Shown one piece after another: positions 26,364 through 34,073 of a DNA stretch of 46,409 nt (its first letter is position 1; each line of letters begins with the position of its first letter). The stretch is from Hydrogenispora sp. (lineage in GTDB: Bacteria > Bacillota > UBA4882 > UBA10575), in assembly GCA_012837705.1 (NCBI GenBank), contig DUQQ01000084.1:1-46409 (forward strand), written 5' to 3'. The notes under the pieces were generated by a model. The model did not search any database. It saw nothing but the letters and a program-made list of their open reading frames with translations, and was not told where the DNA came from. The position numbers and the translations under genes were made by a program.

Positions 26364-27200
26364 ATGTTAGCTGCGGAAGAATTGAATCGCCTTCAGGAGG
26401 AAGCAGCTGAGGTTCGGAAAGAAGCGATCAAGATGGCTACCAGGGCGGGAACCGGGCATTTAGGACCGGCATTAGGGATTACAGATGTGATGTGGGTATT
26501 GTACTCCCGCCACATGAAATATGACCCGCAGAATCCTTCCTGGCCGGAACGGGACCGGTTGATCTTAAGTAAAGGCCATAGTTGCTTGGCTTTATATCCA
26601 ATCTTAGCCAAGAAAGGCTTTTTCGATGAGGAGTTACTCAAGACTTATTGTCGCCAGTTGAATACGAAGTTAGGTGGTCATCCCGAACGGGACCTCCCGG
26701 GCGTGGAGGCGAATACCGGTTCGCTTGGCCATGGCTTCAATATCGGGATCGGGATGGCGCTGGCGGCGAAGGTCGATCGGAAGGATTACAAAGTATATAC
26801 CATATTGGGCGATGGCGAGACCCAGGAAGGCTCCATTTGGGAAGGCGCGATGTCAGCCGCCCATTATAAGTTGGACAACCTGGTGGCGATCGTCGACCAG
26901 AACAATCTCCAAGTCAGCAACTTTGTTGATCAAGTGATGAACATCGAGCCGCTCGCCGATAAATGGGCCAGTTTCGGCTGGGGCGTCCGGGAGATTGATG
27001 GTCATGACTATAACCAGATCGATGAGGCGCTAAGTGCCGTACCGTTTATTCCTGGCAAACCATCGGTGATCATCGCGAAGATTGTTAAGGGCAAAGGTTT
27101 ACCGATTGCAGAAAACAAAGTAGAGTGGCACCACAAGGTTCCGACCGCCGAGGAGTATCAAGAGATGGATAAGCTGCTCGGTTTAGGTAGTTTAGATTAA
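26364..27200 (+). CDS. Transketolase, N-terminal (TPP-binding) subunit
   Basis: A 278-residue subunit that binds thiamine diphosphate and metal. Visible are the GTGHLGPALGITDVMWVLY region near residue 30, SKGHSCLALYPIL near 70, and the TPP motif GDGETQEGSIWEGA ending in VDQNN (about residues 152-182). Together with the product of 23650-24603 it would make a complete transketolase moving two-carbon units between ketose and aldose phosphates. Start ATG 26364 follows GGGAGGG. Transaldolase starts 21 bp downstream, so these two are co-transcribed. Being apart from its partner suggests an insertion or rearrangement inside the island. Confidence 0.92.
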   Translation: MLAAEELNRLQEEAAEVRKEAIKMATRAGTGHLGPALGITDVMWVLYSRHMKYDPQNPSWPERDRLILSKGHSCLALYPILAKKGFFDEELLKTYCRQLNTKLGGHPERDLPGVEANTGSLGHGFNIGIGMALAAKVDRKDYKVYTILGDGETQEGSIWEGAMSAAHYKLDNLVAIVDQNNLQVSNFVDQVMNIEPLADKWASFGWGVREIDGHDYNQIDEALSAVPFIPGKPSVIIAKIVKGKGLPIAENKVEWHHKVPTAEEYQEMDKLLGLGSLD

Positions 27201-27221
27201 AACAGATAAGGAGGAATGTAC

Positions 27222-28406
27222 ATGTCTTTTGACAAAAGCCCCCTCGAGCGACTGCAGGCGATCAGTGACGATTTTGAGGTGTGGTGGGATGCTTCGCCCT
27301 TGGTTTATTCGGCTTGGAAAGAAAAGTTCTTGAGTGAACTTCCGGCGGAAAAGAGAGAGAAATTTGCCGGATGGCTGGAAAAACTCTATAATGAGAAAAA
27401 ACCGGAAGATTCCGTGATTCGTGGTGTGACCACTAACCCTCGTCTTACCCGGGAAACCTTGGATTGGATTCCGGAAACCTGCAAGCCGTGGATTAAGGAG
27501 ATTAAAGAGAAACATCCCGGTGCTTCCCTGGAAGAACAGGCCTGGATGACCTATACAAAGATTACAGCTGAGGGCGTTAAGAAATACATGCCCATCTTTG
27601 AGCATTCCAACTACAAATACGGTCACGTAAGTGCCCAGGTCGATCCCAGGCTGATTACCGACACCCAAGAGATGCTACGGCAAGGGATTGGTCTTAAAGC
27701 CCTTTCGCCCAATATTATGGTTAAATCGCCGGCGACCAAGCAAGGCGTTTACAACATTATGCTGCTCACCGCTTTAGGGATCTCGACCAACGCGACCGTT
27801 TGCTTTACCGTACCCCAGATTTTAGCGGTGGCCGAAGCGGTACGGATCGGCAAAGAGCTGGGTGAAGCGAATGGTGTTGACTATTCGCAATGGCGTTCGG
27901 TGATCACCATGATGCTCGGGCGCTTTGAAGAAGCGAAAGAGTTTAAAGAGCAGGCCGCAGCGGCCGGAGTTGATCTGGATGATCTAGCGGTTCGGCACTG
28001 GGCTGGCTTGGCTGTTTGTAAAAAATCCCTCCGTATCCTTGAGCAGAAAGGTTACGAAAGTAAACTGCTGCTGTGTTCGGCCCGGCCCGGTCCGACCGTC
28101 GACAATAAACTCAAAGTCTGGCATATTGAGAAGATGGCCGGCGAACCCATCGTCTATACGATGAATCCCGAAATGATCGGTGATTTCCTCAAGCTCTATG
28201 AAGAAGAGCCGTTGGAAAGCCATAAAGGCGAGGATATTCCGGATGATATCTTAGCCCAGTTGATCAAGATTCCTTATTTCCGGCAAGGCTACTATGCCCA
28301 TGGGCTCACTGCTGACGAGTTTGTGGACTATCCACCAGCTGTCACGACGGCAAAGGGCTTCTCCGGTGATATGCGCCTGTTGGAAGAGTTTGTCGAAAAG
28401 GTCTAA
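27222..28406 (+). CDS. Transaldolase family protein, long form
   Basis: A 394-residue protein of the transaldolase TIM-barrel family. Motifs are IRGVTTNPRLT near residue 66, SAQVDPRLITDT near 137, NIMVKSPATKQG with the expected Schiff-base lysine K168, and GISTNATVCFTVPQI near 186. Most bacterial transaldolases are about 215 or 320 residues. This one carries an N-terminal segment rich in charged residues and a C-terminal region of about 120 residues ending in LLEEFVEKV, so it may differ in substrate. AAGGAGG lies seven bases before the ATG. Its pairing with transketolase suggests non-oxidative pentose phosphate chemistry, or a sugar analogue of it. Confidence 0.83.
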   Translation: MSFDKSPLERLQAISDDFEVWWDASPLVYSAWKEKFLSELPAEKREKFAGWLEKLYNEKKPEDSVIRGVTTNPRLTRETLDWIPETCKPWIKEIKEKHPGASLEEQAWMTYTKITAEGVKKYMPIFEHSNYKYGHVSAQVDPRLITDTQEMLRQGIGLKALSPNIMVKSPATKQGVYNIMLLTALGISTNATVCFTVPQILAVAEAVRIGKELGEANGVDYSQWRSVITMMLGRFEEAKEFKEQAAAAGVDLDDLAVRHWAGLAVCKKSLRILEQKGYESKLLLCSARPGPTVDNKLKVWHIEKMAGEPIVYTMNPEMIGDFLKLYEEEPLESHKGEDIPDDILAQLIKIPYFRQGYYAHGLTADEFVDYPPAVTTAKGFSGDMRLLEEFVEKV

Positions 28407-28487
28407 ACGACCTCATAGCCGATTTAGACTAACTTTTTCGCACCCTTTACCCTATGTGCAACCGGTTATGATACCGAGATGAAAGAG

Positions 28488-28523
28488 GCTTGTTGCGTTG
28501 CCCTTGGCGGCAGCGCAATAAGC
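28488..28523 (+). promoter_or_regulatory. Strong intercistronic hairpin between transaldolase and class II aldolase genes
   Basis: GCTTGTTGCGTTGCC (28488-28502) pairs with GGCAGCGCAATAAGC (28509-28523) over 15 bp with two G-U pairs and a 6-nt loop. There is no U-tract after it. It is likely a processing or stability element, or an attenuator, adjusting aldolase output. Confidence 0.6.
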
Positions 28524-28567
28524 CCGGCTGTTAAAAGGCGATGAGTTGGATAAGGAAGTGATCGAAG

Positions 28568-29482
28568 ATGTCTTTAGTTAGCACCAAGGGTATGTTATTA
28601 GATGCCCGTAGTAAAGGTTACGCGGTCGGCGCTTTTAACGCCAACAATCTGGAAATGGCGCAGGGTATTGTTATGGCGGCGGAAAAAGAGAATGCACCGG
28701 TTATTGTACAGGTTAGTCAAGGCGGCGCTGAACATGGTGGTCTCGAAGAGATGGCGGCGATCGTCAAGAGTTTGGCCGCCAAAGCTTCCGTACCGGTTGC
28801 TTTGCACCTGGACCACGGGGTCGATTTTGTTTATAATATGCGTTGTCTCCGGGCTGGATTTACCTCCTTAATGTATGATGGATCGAAATTAGAGTTTGCC
28901 GAGAACGTGCGGATTACCCGCGAAGTAGTGAAAGCGGCCCATGCCGTTGGGGTTCCGGTTGAAGCGGAACTAGGGCGTGTCCCGAAGGATCCAACCGGAA
29001 TTACGCTGGAAGAACTAAAAAATTACATGACTAGTCCGGAAGAAGCTGTAGCCTTTGTCGAACAGACCAATGTGGATTCGTTGGCGATTGCGGTTGGTAA
29101 CATGCATAAGATGAAGCTGAAAGAGGCCAAGATTGATATTGAACGGATCAAAGCCATTCGTGAACGGGTCTCTGTTCCTCTGGTCTTGCATGGTGCCTCA
29201 GGAGTCCCCGATGAAGCCGTGGTCGAAGCGGTTAAGGCGGGGATCTGCAAGATTAATGTCCACACCCAACTGGGGAAGAGTTTTACCGAGCGGATTCATG
29301 AAGTATTTAAAGCAGATCCGAAAACCGTTGATGTCCGCAAATACCTGGGTGAAGCCCGGGAAGCCCTCATGGAAGAGGTGCGGGCCAAGATGCGGCTTTT
29401 CGGGGCTAGTGGCAAAGCCCCCGGTGTGCCTGAGGTTCCTGTTGAACCGGAAGAATATATTCAACAAGATATTGTGGAGTGA
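28568..29482 (+). CDS. Class II (zinc) fructose/tagatose-bisphosphate aldolase family protein
   Basis: A 304-residue class II aldolase. Zinc ligands are H83 in LHLDHG, E134 in EAELG, H180 in AIAVGNMH and H208 in LHGASG; D82 is the catalytic acid. The usual GTxHG at the third ligand is replaced by GNMHKM, and the phosphate-binding Gly/Ser loops appear at GAFNANN and KINVHT. It would split a ketose bisphosphate (fructose, tagatose or sedoheptulose type) into DHAP plus an aldehyde phosphate. It closes the island before a strong terminator. The sequence does not tell which ketose it prefers. Confidence 0.88.
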   Translation: MSLVSTKGMLLDARSKGYAVGAFNANNLEMAQGIVMAAEKENAPVIVQVSQGGAEHGGLEEMAAIVKSLAAKASVPVALHLDHGVDFVYNMRCLRAGFTSLMYDGSKLEFAENVRITREVVKAAHAVGVPVEAELGRVPKDPTGITLEELKNYMTSPEEAVAFVEQTNVDSLAIAVGNMHKMKLKEAKIDIERIKAIRERVSVPLVLHGASGVPDEAVVEAVKAGICKINVHTQLGKSFTERIHEVFKADPKTVDVRKYLGEAREALMEEVRAKMRLFGASGKAPGVPEVPVEPEEYIQQDIVE

Positions 29483-29496
29483 GATAATATTAAATC

Positions 29497-29529
29497 AAAC
29501 CCCTTTCTTGAAAAAGAAAGGGGTTTTTT
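29497..29529 (+). terminator. Intrinsic terminator of the carbohydrate island
   Basis: AAACCCCTTTCTT (29497-29509) and AAGAAAGGGGTTT (29514-29526) make a perfect 13-bp stem with a 4-nt loop, followed by a T-run. Confidence 0.95.
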
Positions 29530-29612
29530 CCTGTGCCCAGCATGGCACCGTCTATCCGGTGAAAGTCCATAGTCGGCCCTACGCAACACGAATTAGAAGA
29601 CGCGGAGTAAAT
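29530..29612 (+). other. Possible degenerate group II intron 5' fragment
   Basis: The stretch with GTGCCCAGCATGGCAC (29533-29548) and CCGGTGAAAGTCC (29556-29568) is reminiscent of domain I segments preceding bacterial group II intron reverse transcriptases. No reverse transcriptase or domain V follows, so at most it is a remnant. An Rfam group II search would decide. Confidence 0.2.
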
Positions 29613-29741
29613 GATCCGAGTGTTTATTTATTTTATTTAGTGATAAATAGAATATAGTATAATGATAGTAGAAATTATTACCGCAATAAAATATACGGTC
29701 TTCAGATGTCAGCGAAAATATGATATAAGGGGTCGAAAGCA

Positions 29742-31466
29742 GTGACGATCGGTTATGTTTTAAAGAACCTCCTTAGTAATATGAGTCTGCTCTTGCTGAT
29801 CGCCTATTTTCTGTCGAAAACAGAGATCTTTAAGAATTTGGTGACCGGTAGGAATGACGCCTTGGTCAACAAAATAAAAATGGCCACAGTTTTTGGGATG
29901 ATTGGTATCTTAGCGACTTATACAGGCGTTTCTGTAAAAGGCGCCCTAGCCAACTCGAGAATTGTCGGTGTCATGGTCGGCGGGCTTTTTGGCGGGCCTT
30001 TGGTGGGTTTGGTAGCGGGCTGCATCGCGGGGTTGCACCGTTGGGCCATTGATATCGGCGGTTTTACTGCTGTGGCATGTGGCGTGGCAACAGTTGTTGA
30101 AGGGGTGGTTGGTGGAGCAGCTTCACAACGTTTTAAGAAAATGAAAAATAACTGGCTTTATGCCTATTTGGCCGGAATGTTTGCCGAAATTCTGCAAATG
30201 GGGATCATTCTGGTTTTGGCTAAACCTTCTTCTGAAGCCTGGGAGCTGGTGAAGATCCTATGGGTCCCGATGGTAGTCTTTAATCCGTTAGGAATTTCTT
30301 TGTTTGTAAGATTTATTGATGGGATTTACAAGGAAAAGGAAAGAGAGGCTGCTCTCCAAACTAAACTGGCTTTGGACATCGCCGAACGGTGTCTTGGCTA
30401 TTTACGTAAAGGGCTTGACAATCCGGAAATTAATGAAGTGGTGAAGATTATTCTGCAAATGTCCGGTGCTTCTGCAGTAGCGATTACCGACTGTAAGCAG
30501 ATTTTAGCCCATACCGGTGTCGGCGCGGATCATCATCTGGCGCAGACTCCGATCCGGACCGATTTGACGAAAAAAGCTATTAAAACAGGGGCGATGGTTG
30601 TCGCCAACACCAAAACGGAGATTGCCTGTTCCGACCAGAAGTGCAAGCTAAAGTCGGCGGTGATCGTTCCTTTATGGAAGCGGGAAGAAGTGAAAGGCGT
30701 GCTCAAAATATACTTGGACCGGGAAAATGCCGTTTCTGATGTTCATATCACATTAGCCCAAGGATTGGCCAGGCTCTTTTCTACCCAATTGGAATTGGCG
30801 GAGATCGAATATCATAAAAAATTGCGGCAGAAAGCAGAGTTAAAGGCCTTACAATCTCAGATTAACCCGCATTTTTTATTTAATGCGTTGAATACGATTA
30901 TTTCCGCCTGCCGGGACAAACCGCAGCGGGCGAGAGAATTGTTGATTAGTCTTAGTACTTATTTTCGGAATACCTTGGCCCATACGGACCGTTTTATCCG
31001 TTTGGATGAGGAGTTAAAGATGATCAAGGCCTATTTGGAATTGGAAAGGGCCAGATTCGAAGAGAGACTGAAAGTGATTGTCGATGTCCCCGACGAGGTT
31101 AGAGGCTTCTTAGTGCCGCCCTTTATTTTACAGCCATTGGTGGAAAATGCGGTTAAACATGGAGTCTTACCAATAGAGAATGGCGGCGTAGTATCGATTG
31201 TTGCCCGGAAGACCAATGCCGAACTTCAGATCTTCATTGAAGATACGGGTGTTGGAATCAGCGAGGAGATGATCACGAGGCTAAATAGGGATCAAATGCC
31301 CGAAAAATGTGTGGGCTTAATTAATGTGCAGAAACGCCTACAAAAACTGTATGGTGAAGAATACGGATTAAGAATTCGCCGGAAAGAGCATGGAACTGAG
31401 GTCATGCTAATAATTCCAGACTGGGTGGAGGTGGATTTTCTCAATGCTGAAACTGCTAATCGTTGA
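29742..31466 (+). CDS. LytS-family sensor histidine kinase
   Basis: A 574-residue membrane sensor kinase. Residues about 1-195 are a 5TM-5TMR_LYT sensor domain with NSRIVGVMVGGLFGGPLVG and AGCIAGLHRW. Residues about 215-360 form a GAF-like domain. Then come the His_kinase region LQSQINPHFLFNALNTII with phosphoacceptor H377 and an ATPase domain with PPFILQPLVENAVKHGVLP and DTGVGIS. Same family as LytS, BtsS and YpdA. The start is GTG with AAGGGG upstream. The response regulator overlaps its 3' end by 23 bp and a CstA transporter follows, suggesting pyruvate or peptide/carbon-starvation sensing like BtsSR. Confidence 0.9.
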   Translation: MTIGYVLKNLLSNMSLLLLIAYFLSKTEIFKNLVTGRNDALVNKIKMATVFGMIGILATYTGVSVKGALANSRIVGVMVGGLFGGPLVGLVAGCIAGLHRWAIDIGGFTAVACGVATVVEGVVGGAASQRFKKMKNNWLYAYLAGMFAEILQMGIILVLAKPSSEAWELVKILWVPMVVFNPLGISLFVRFIDGIYKEKEREAALQTKLALDIAERCLGYLRKGLDNPEINEVVKIILQMSGASAVAITDCKQILAHTGVGADHHLAQTPIRTDLTKKAIKTGAMVVANTKTEIACSDQKCKLKSAVIVPLWKREEVKGVLKIYLDRENAVSDVHITLAQGLARLFSTQLELAEIEYHKKLRQKAELKALQSQINPHFLFNALNTIISACRDKPQRARELLISLSTYFRNTLAHTDRFIRLDEELKMIKAYLELERARFEERLKVIVDVPDEVRGFLVPPFILQPLVENAVKHGVLPIENGGVVSIVARKTNAELQIFIEDTGVGISEEMITRLNRDQMPEKCVGLINVQKRLQKLYGEEYGLRIRRKEHGTEVMLIIPDWVEVDFLNAETANR

Positions 31467-32208
31467 TGATGAGACGCCGGCCAGAAAGGAGTTGCGCTAT
31501 TTAATCGAGGAGGCATCGTCGCCGCGCGAGGCTTTGCAAATCCGGGAAGCAAAAAACGGGCGGGAGGCGCTGGAGACTGTTGCTGTCCATGAATTTGATG
31601 CCGCTTTTATCGATATAAACCTCGGTGATATTGAAGGAATCAGTTTAGCCCGAGAGCTCTTACGGCTGCGAAAGAATCTAAAGATCGTGTTCGCCACGGC
31701 CTATGATGAATACGCTATTGAGGCTTTTAAACTTAATGCTTTGGATTATGTATTGAAGCCCTTCGAGGCGGAGCGGGTACGTACAGCCCTCACTCGAATT
31801 CGGAATCAGATCGAGAGTTCGCGCCGTTACGCTTCGGATGATACCCGTAATAAAGTCGCGCGGATCGCCGGTGAAATACGAAAGCTTTCCATTTGGAACG
31901 GTGATCGGGTGATCCTGGTTGAAATAGATCAGATCGTCTTTATCACCACTGCTGATCGAAACAGCCGAGTTTGTACCCTAAGCGAAACTTACCTAACTAA
32001 TCACCCCCTATCCTATTTTGAACAGAAGTTTTCCGATGATAAGTTCATGCGGGTGAACCGGAGTTATCTTGTTAATCTTGAACATATTAAGGAGATATTA
32101 CCCTGGTTTAACCATTCTTATCTTTTAAAGATGAAGGGTTATGAAAAAGAAGAGATTGTAATCAGTAGAAACAAGATCAAAGAATTTCGGGTGTTATTCG
32201 ATTTCTAA
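31444..32208 (+). CDS. LytTR-family response regulator
   Basis: A 254-residue two-domain regulator. The receiver (about residues 1-120) has the acidic pair in LLIVDDETPARKE, phosphoacceptor D57 (AFIDINLGD), and K107 region YVLKPFEAERV. The LytTR DNA-binding domain (about 150-250) has DQIVFITTADRNSRVC and FMRVNRSYLVNLEHIKEI. It overlaps the kinase gene, so the pair is translationally coupled. The likely target is the cstA gene 127 bp downstream, whose upstream region has LytTR-like direct repeats. Confidence 0.92.
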   Translation: MLKLLIVDDETPARKELRYLIEEASSPREALQIREAKNGREALETVAVHEFDAAFIDINLGDIEGISLARELLRLRKNLKIVFATAYDEYAIEAFKLNALDYVLKPFEAERVRTALTRIRNQIESSRRYASDDTRNKVARIAGEIRKLSIWNGDRVILVEIDQIVFITTADRNSRVCTLSETYLTNHPLSYFEQKFSDDKFMRVNRSYLVNLEHIKEILPWFNHSYLLKMKGYEKEEIVISRNKIKEFRVLFDF

Positions 32209-32229
32209 CAAATTAGAACATTATTTTAT

Positions 32230-32259
32230 ACAGATTGGACATCAATTTTAACATTTTGG
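32230..32259 (+). promoter_or_regulatory. LytTR-type direct repeats upstream of cstA
   Basis: ACAGATTGG (32230-32238) and ACATTTTGG (32251-32259) are direct repeats 21 bp apart start to start, the two-turn spacing of LytTR sites. A -10-like TATGCT lies at 32292-32297 without a good -35, as expected for an activated promoter. Confidence 0.5.
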
Positions 32260-32335
32260 CCCAAAACTCCTCCCTTTTTTGGTTCCAGGTTTATGCTTAT
32301 ATCTGGCAGTTCTTATAAATTAAGGAGGGGTTAGA

Positions 32336-33766
32336 TTGTTTACTTTTTTACTATCATTGGTCCTACTGCTTGCCGGGTATTTTACTTATGGGGCATTAGT
32401 AGAAAGGATTTTCAAACCTGATCCGGCCAGAACTACTCCGGCGCTGGCCAACAATGACGGGGTTGATTATGTCCCGCTTGATTGGAAAAAGATTTTTCTG
32501 ATTCAACTGCTGAATATTGCGGGTTTGGGACCGATCTTCGGCGCTATTTCCGGGGCTTTATGGGGCCCGGTAGCTTTTCTCTGGATTGTCTTTGGTTGTA
32601 TCTTTGCCGGTGCAGTCCACGATTACTTCTCAGGCATGCTTTCGGTGAGAAATAATGGTGCCAGTGTCTCTGAGATTACCGGAACGTACCTGGGTTCGAC
32701 GATGAAAAATGTGATGCGGGTCTTCTCCGTGATCCTTCTAGTCTTAGTTGGAACGGTGTTTATGACTGGTCCTGCCCAATTATTGGCCAACCTTACTCCC
32801 GAGTCTTTAACGATGAATTTCTGGCTGGTTGTGGTGCTGGCTTATTACTTTTTCGCGACCATTTTGCCGATTGATAAGATCATCGGCCGCTTTTATCCGC
32901 TCTTTGGCATTATCCTGATTATTATGGCCGTAGGCATTACTGGTGGGATTCTCATGCAAGGATACAAAATCCCCGAATTGACCCTGGCCAACCTTCATCC
33001 GAATGGACTACCGATTTGGCCACTGATGTTTGTGACCATTGCTTGCGGCGCGATCAGTGGTTTCCATGCCACCCAATCGCCGATGATGGCGAGGTGTATT
33101 CAGAATGAAAAATACGGACGGCGAGTCTTTTATGGGGCGATGATTGCTGAAGGAGTAATCGCTTTAATCTGGGCTGCAGCTGGGTTAGCTTTTTATAATG
33201 GAACCGCCGGGTTGTCCGCCGCTTTGGGGAAAGGCGGACCGGGTGGAGTGGTTCATGAGATCTCCATCACCCTCTTGGGTGGCGTCGGCGGTGTCTTGGC
33301 CATCCTTGGTGTTATTGTCTGCCCAATTACTTCGGGAGATACGGCTTTTCGAAGCGCTAGGTTGACCATTGCCGATTGGTTCAACATTGACCAAAAGCCT
33401 GTTTCTACCAGGTTATATGTGGCCGTGCCGTTATTTGCCGTTGGTGCTGTTCTCTCGCAGATTGATTTTAATATTATCTGGCGGTATTTTGCCTGGTCCA
33501 ATCAGACTTTAGCCATGATCGCTCTGTGGGCGTCCGGGGTTTATCTTGCGAAGAGTAAAATTGCCCATTGGATTGTAACGATCCCGGCCACTTTTATGAG
33601 TGCCGTTTCTGTCACATATATCCTCCAGGCGCCGGAAGGTTTTAAACTGCCGGTGTCAATCTCTTATCCCATCGGTATAGTTGTGGCTCTGGTCCTTCTA
33701 GGAGTCTTTTTGAACTTTACCAAGAAACACGAGAATCTCTCCTCTGGCGAGCAAATCGCGGGATAA
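32336..33766 (+). CDS. cstA: CstA/BtsT-family carbon starvation transporter
   Basis: A 476-residue polytopic membrane protein of the carbon starvation CstA family. It shows NNDGVDYVPLDWKKIFLIQ near residue 42, NIAGLGPIFGAISGALWGPVAF near 61 (one helix), SVSEITGTYLG near 108, FHATQSPMMARC near 243 and GDTAFRSARL near 334. Enterobacterial relatives BtsT and CstA take up pyruvate, and others peptides. This form is shorter than the approximately 700-residue E. coli proteins, as usual in Clostridia. TTG start with AAGGAGGGG upstream. Directly behind the LytSR pair that probably controls it. Confidence 0.9.
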   Translation: MFTFLLSLVLLLAGYFTYGALVERIFKPDPARTTPALANNDGVDYVPLDWKKIFLIQLLNIAGLGPIFGAISGALWGPVAFLWIVFGCIFAGAVHDYFSGMLSVRNNGASVSEITGTYLGSTMKNVMRVFSVILLVLVGTVFMTGPAQLLANLTPESLTMNFWLVVVLAYYFFATILPIDKIIGRFYPLFGIILIIMAVGITGGILMQGYKIPELTLANLHPNGLPIWPLMFVTIACGAISGFHATQSPMMARCIQNEKYGRRVFYGAMIAEGVIALIWAAAGLAFYNGTAGLSAALGKGGPGGVVHEISITLLGGVGGVLAILGVIVCPITSGDTAFRSARLTIADWFNIDQKPVSTRLYVAVPLFAVGAVLSQIDFNIIWRYFAWSNQTLAMIALWASGVYLAKSKIAHWIVTIPATFMSAVSVTYILQAPEGFKLPVSISYPIGIVVALVLLGVFLNFTKKHENLSSGEQIAG

Positions 33767-33803
33767 AAAAGACTAATTTCTTATACTGTTCTATGTAAAG
33801 AAG

Positions 33804-33840
33804 AGGCGCTGGTCGAAATTTTTTGACCAGCGCCTTTTTT
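33804..33840 (+). terminator. Intrinsic terminator after cstA
   Basis: AGGCGCTGGTC (33804-33814) and GACCAGCGCCT (33825-33835) form a perfect 11-bp stem followed by TTTTT. Confidence 0.93.
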
Positions 33841-33912
33841 GGGGTACGTCAGACAGAGATGCGATTGATCAGGCGAAGCGGCTGCCCAATAAAACTTCGG
33901 GGAGGGTAGACG

Positions 33913-33996
33913 ATGAAGAATAGTGATATCACCGGAGTGAGCCGCGGTTTATGGATGTGCTTTACCCGTAACATACTTAGACCGGCATATTGGTGA
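33913..33996 (+). CDS. Possible 27-residue small protein
   Basis: ATG at 33913 has GGGGAGGG seven bases upstream and runs 27 codons to TGA. The peptide starts MKNSDITGVSRGLWMC and is weakly amphipathic. No homologue is recognised. It is the only candidate gene in the 33841-34073 gap. Confidence 0.28.
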   Translation: MKNSDITGVSRGLWMCFTRNILRPAYW

Positions 33997-34073
33997 AGAT
34001 AAAACAGAAGGAAAAAACAGGGAAACATAGAAGAGAATAGTAAATCTTTCCAGACCCATGTGGGGGTGGGAAT

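Noticed and set aside
20530-29482. Reading the island as a sulfoquinovose (sulfo-transketolase or sulfo-transaldolase) pathway
   Set aside because: Split transketolase plus an RpiB-type isomerase recall the sulfo-TK pathway, but no sulfoquinovosidase, sulfofructose isomerase, sulfolactaldehyde reductase or sulfonate exporter is present. It stays only one of several possible sugar types.
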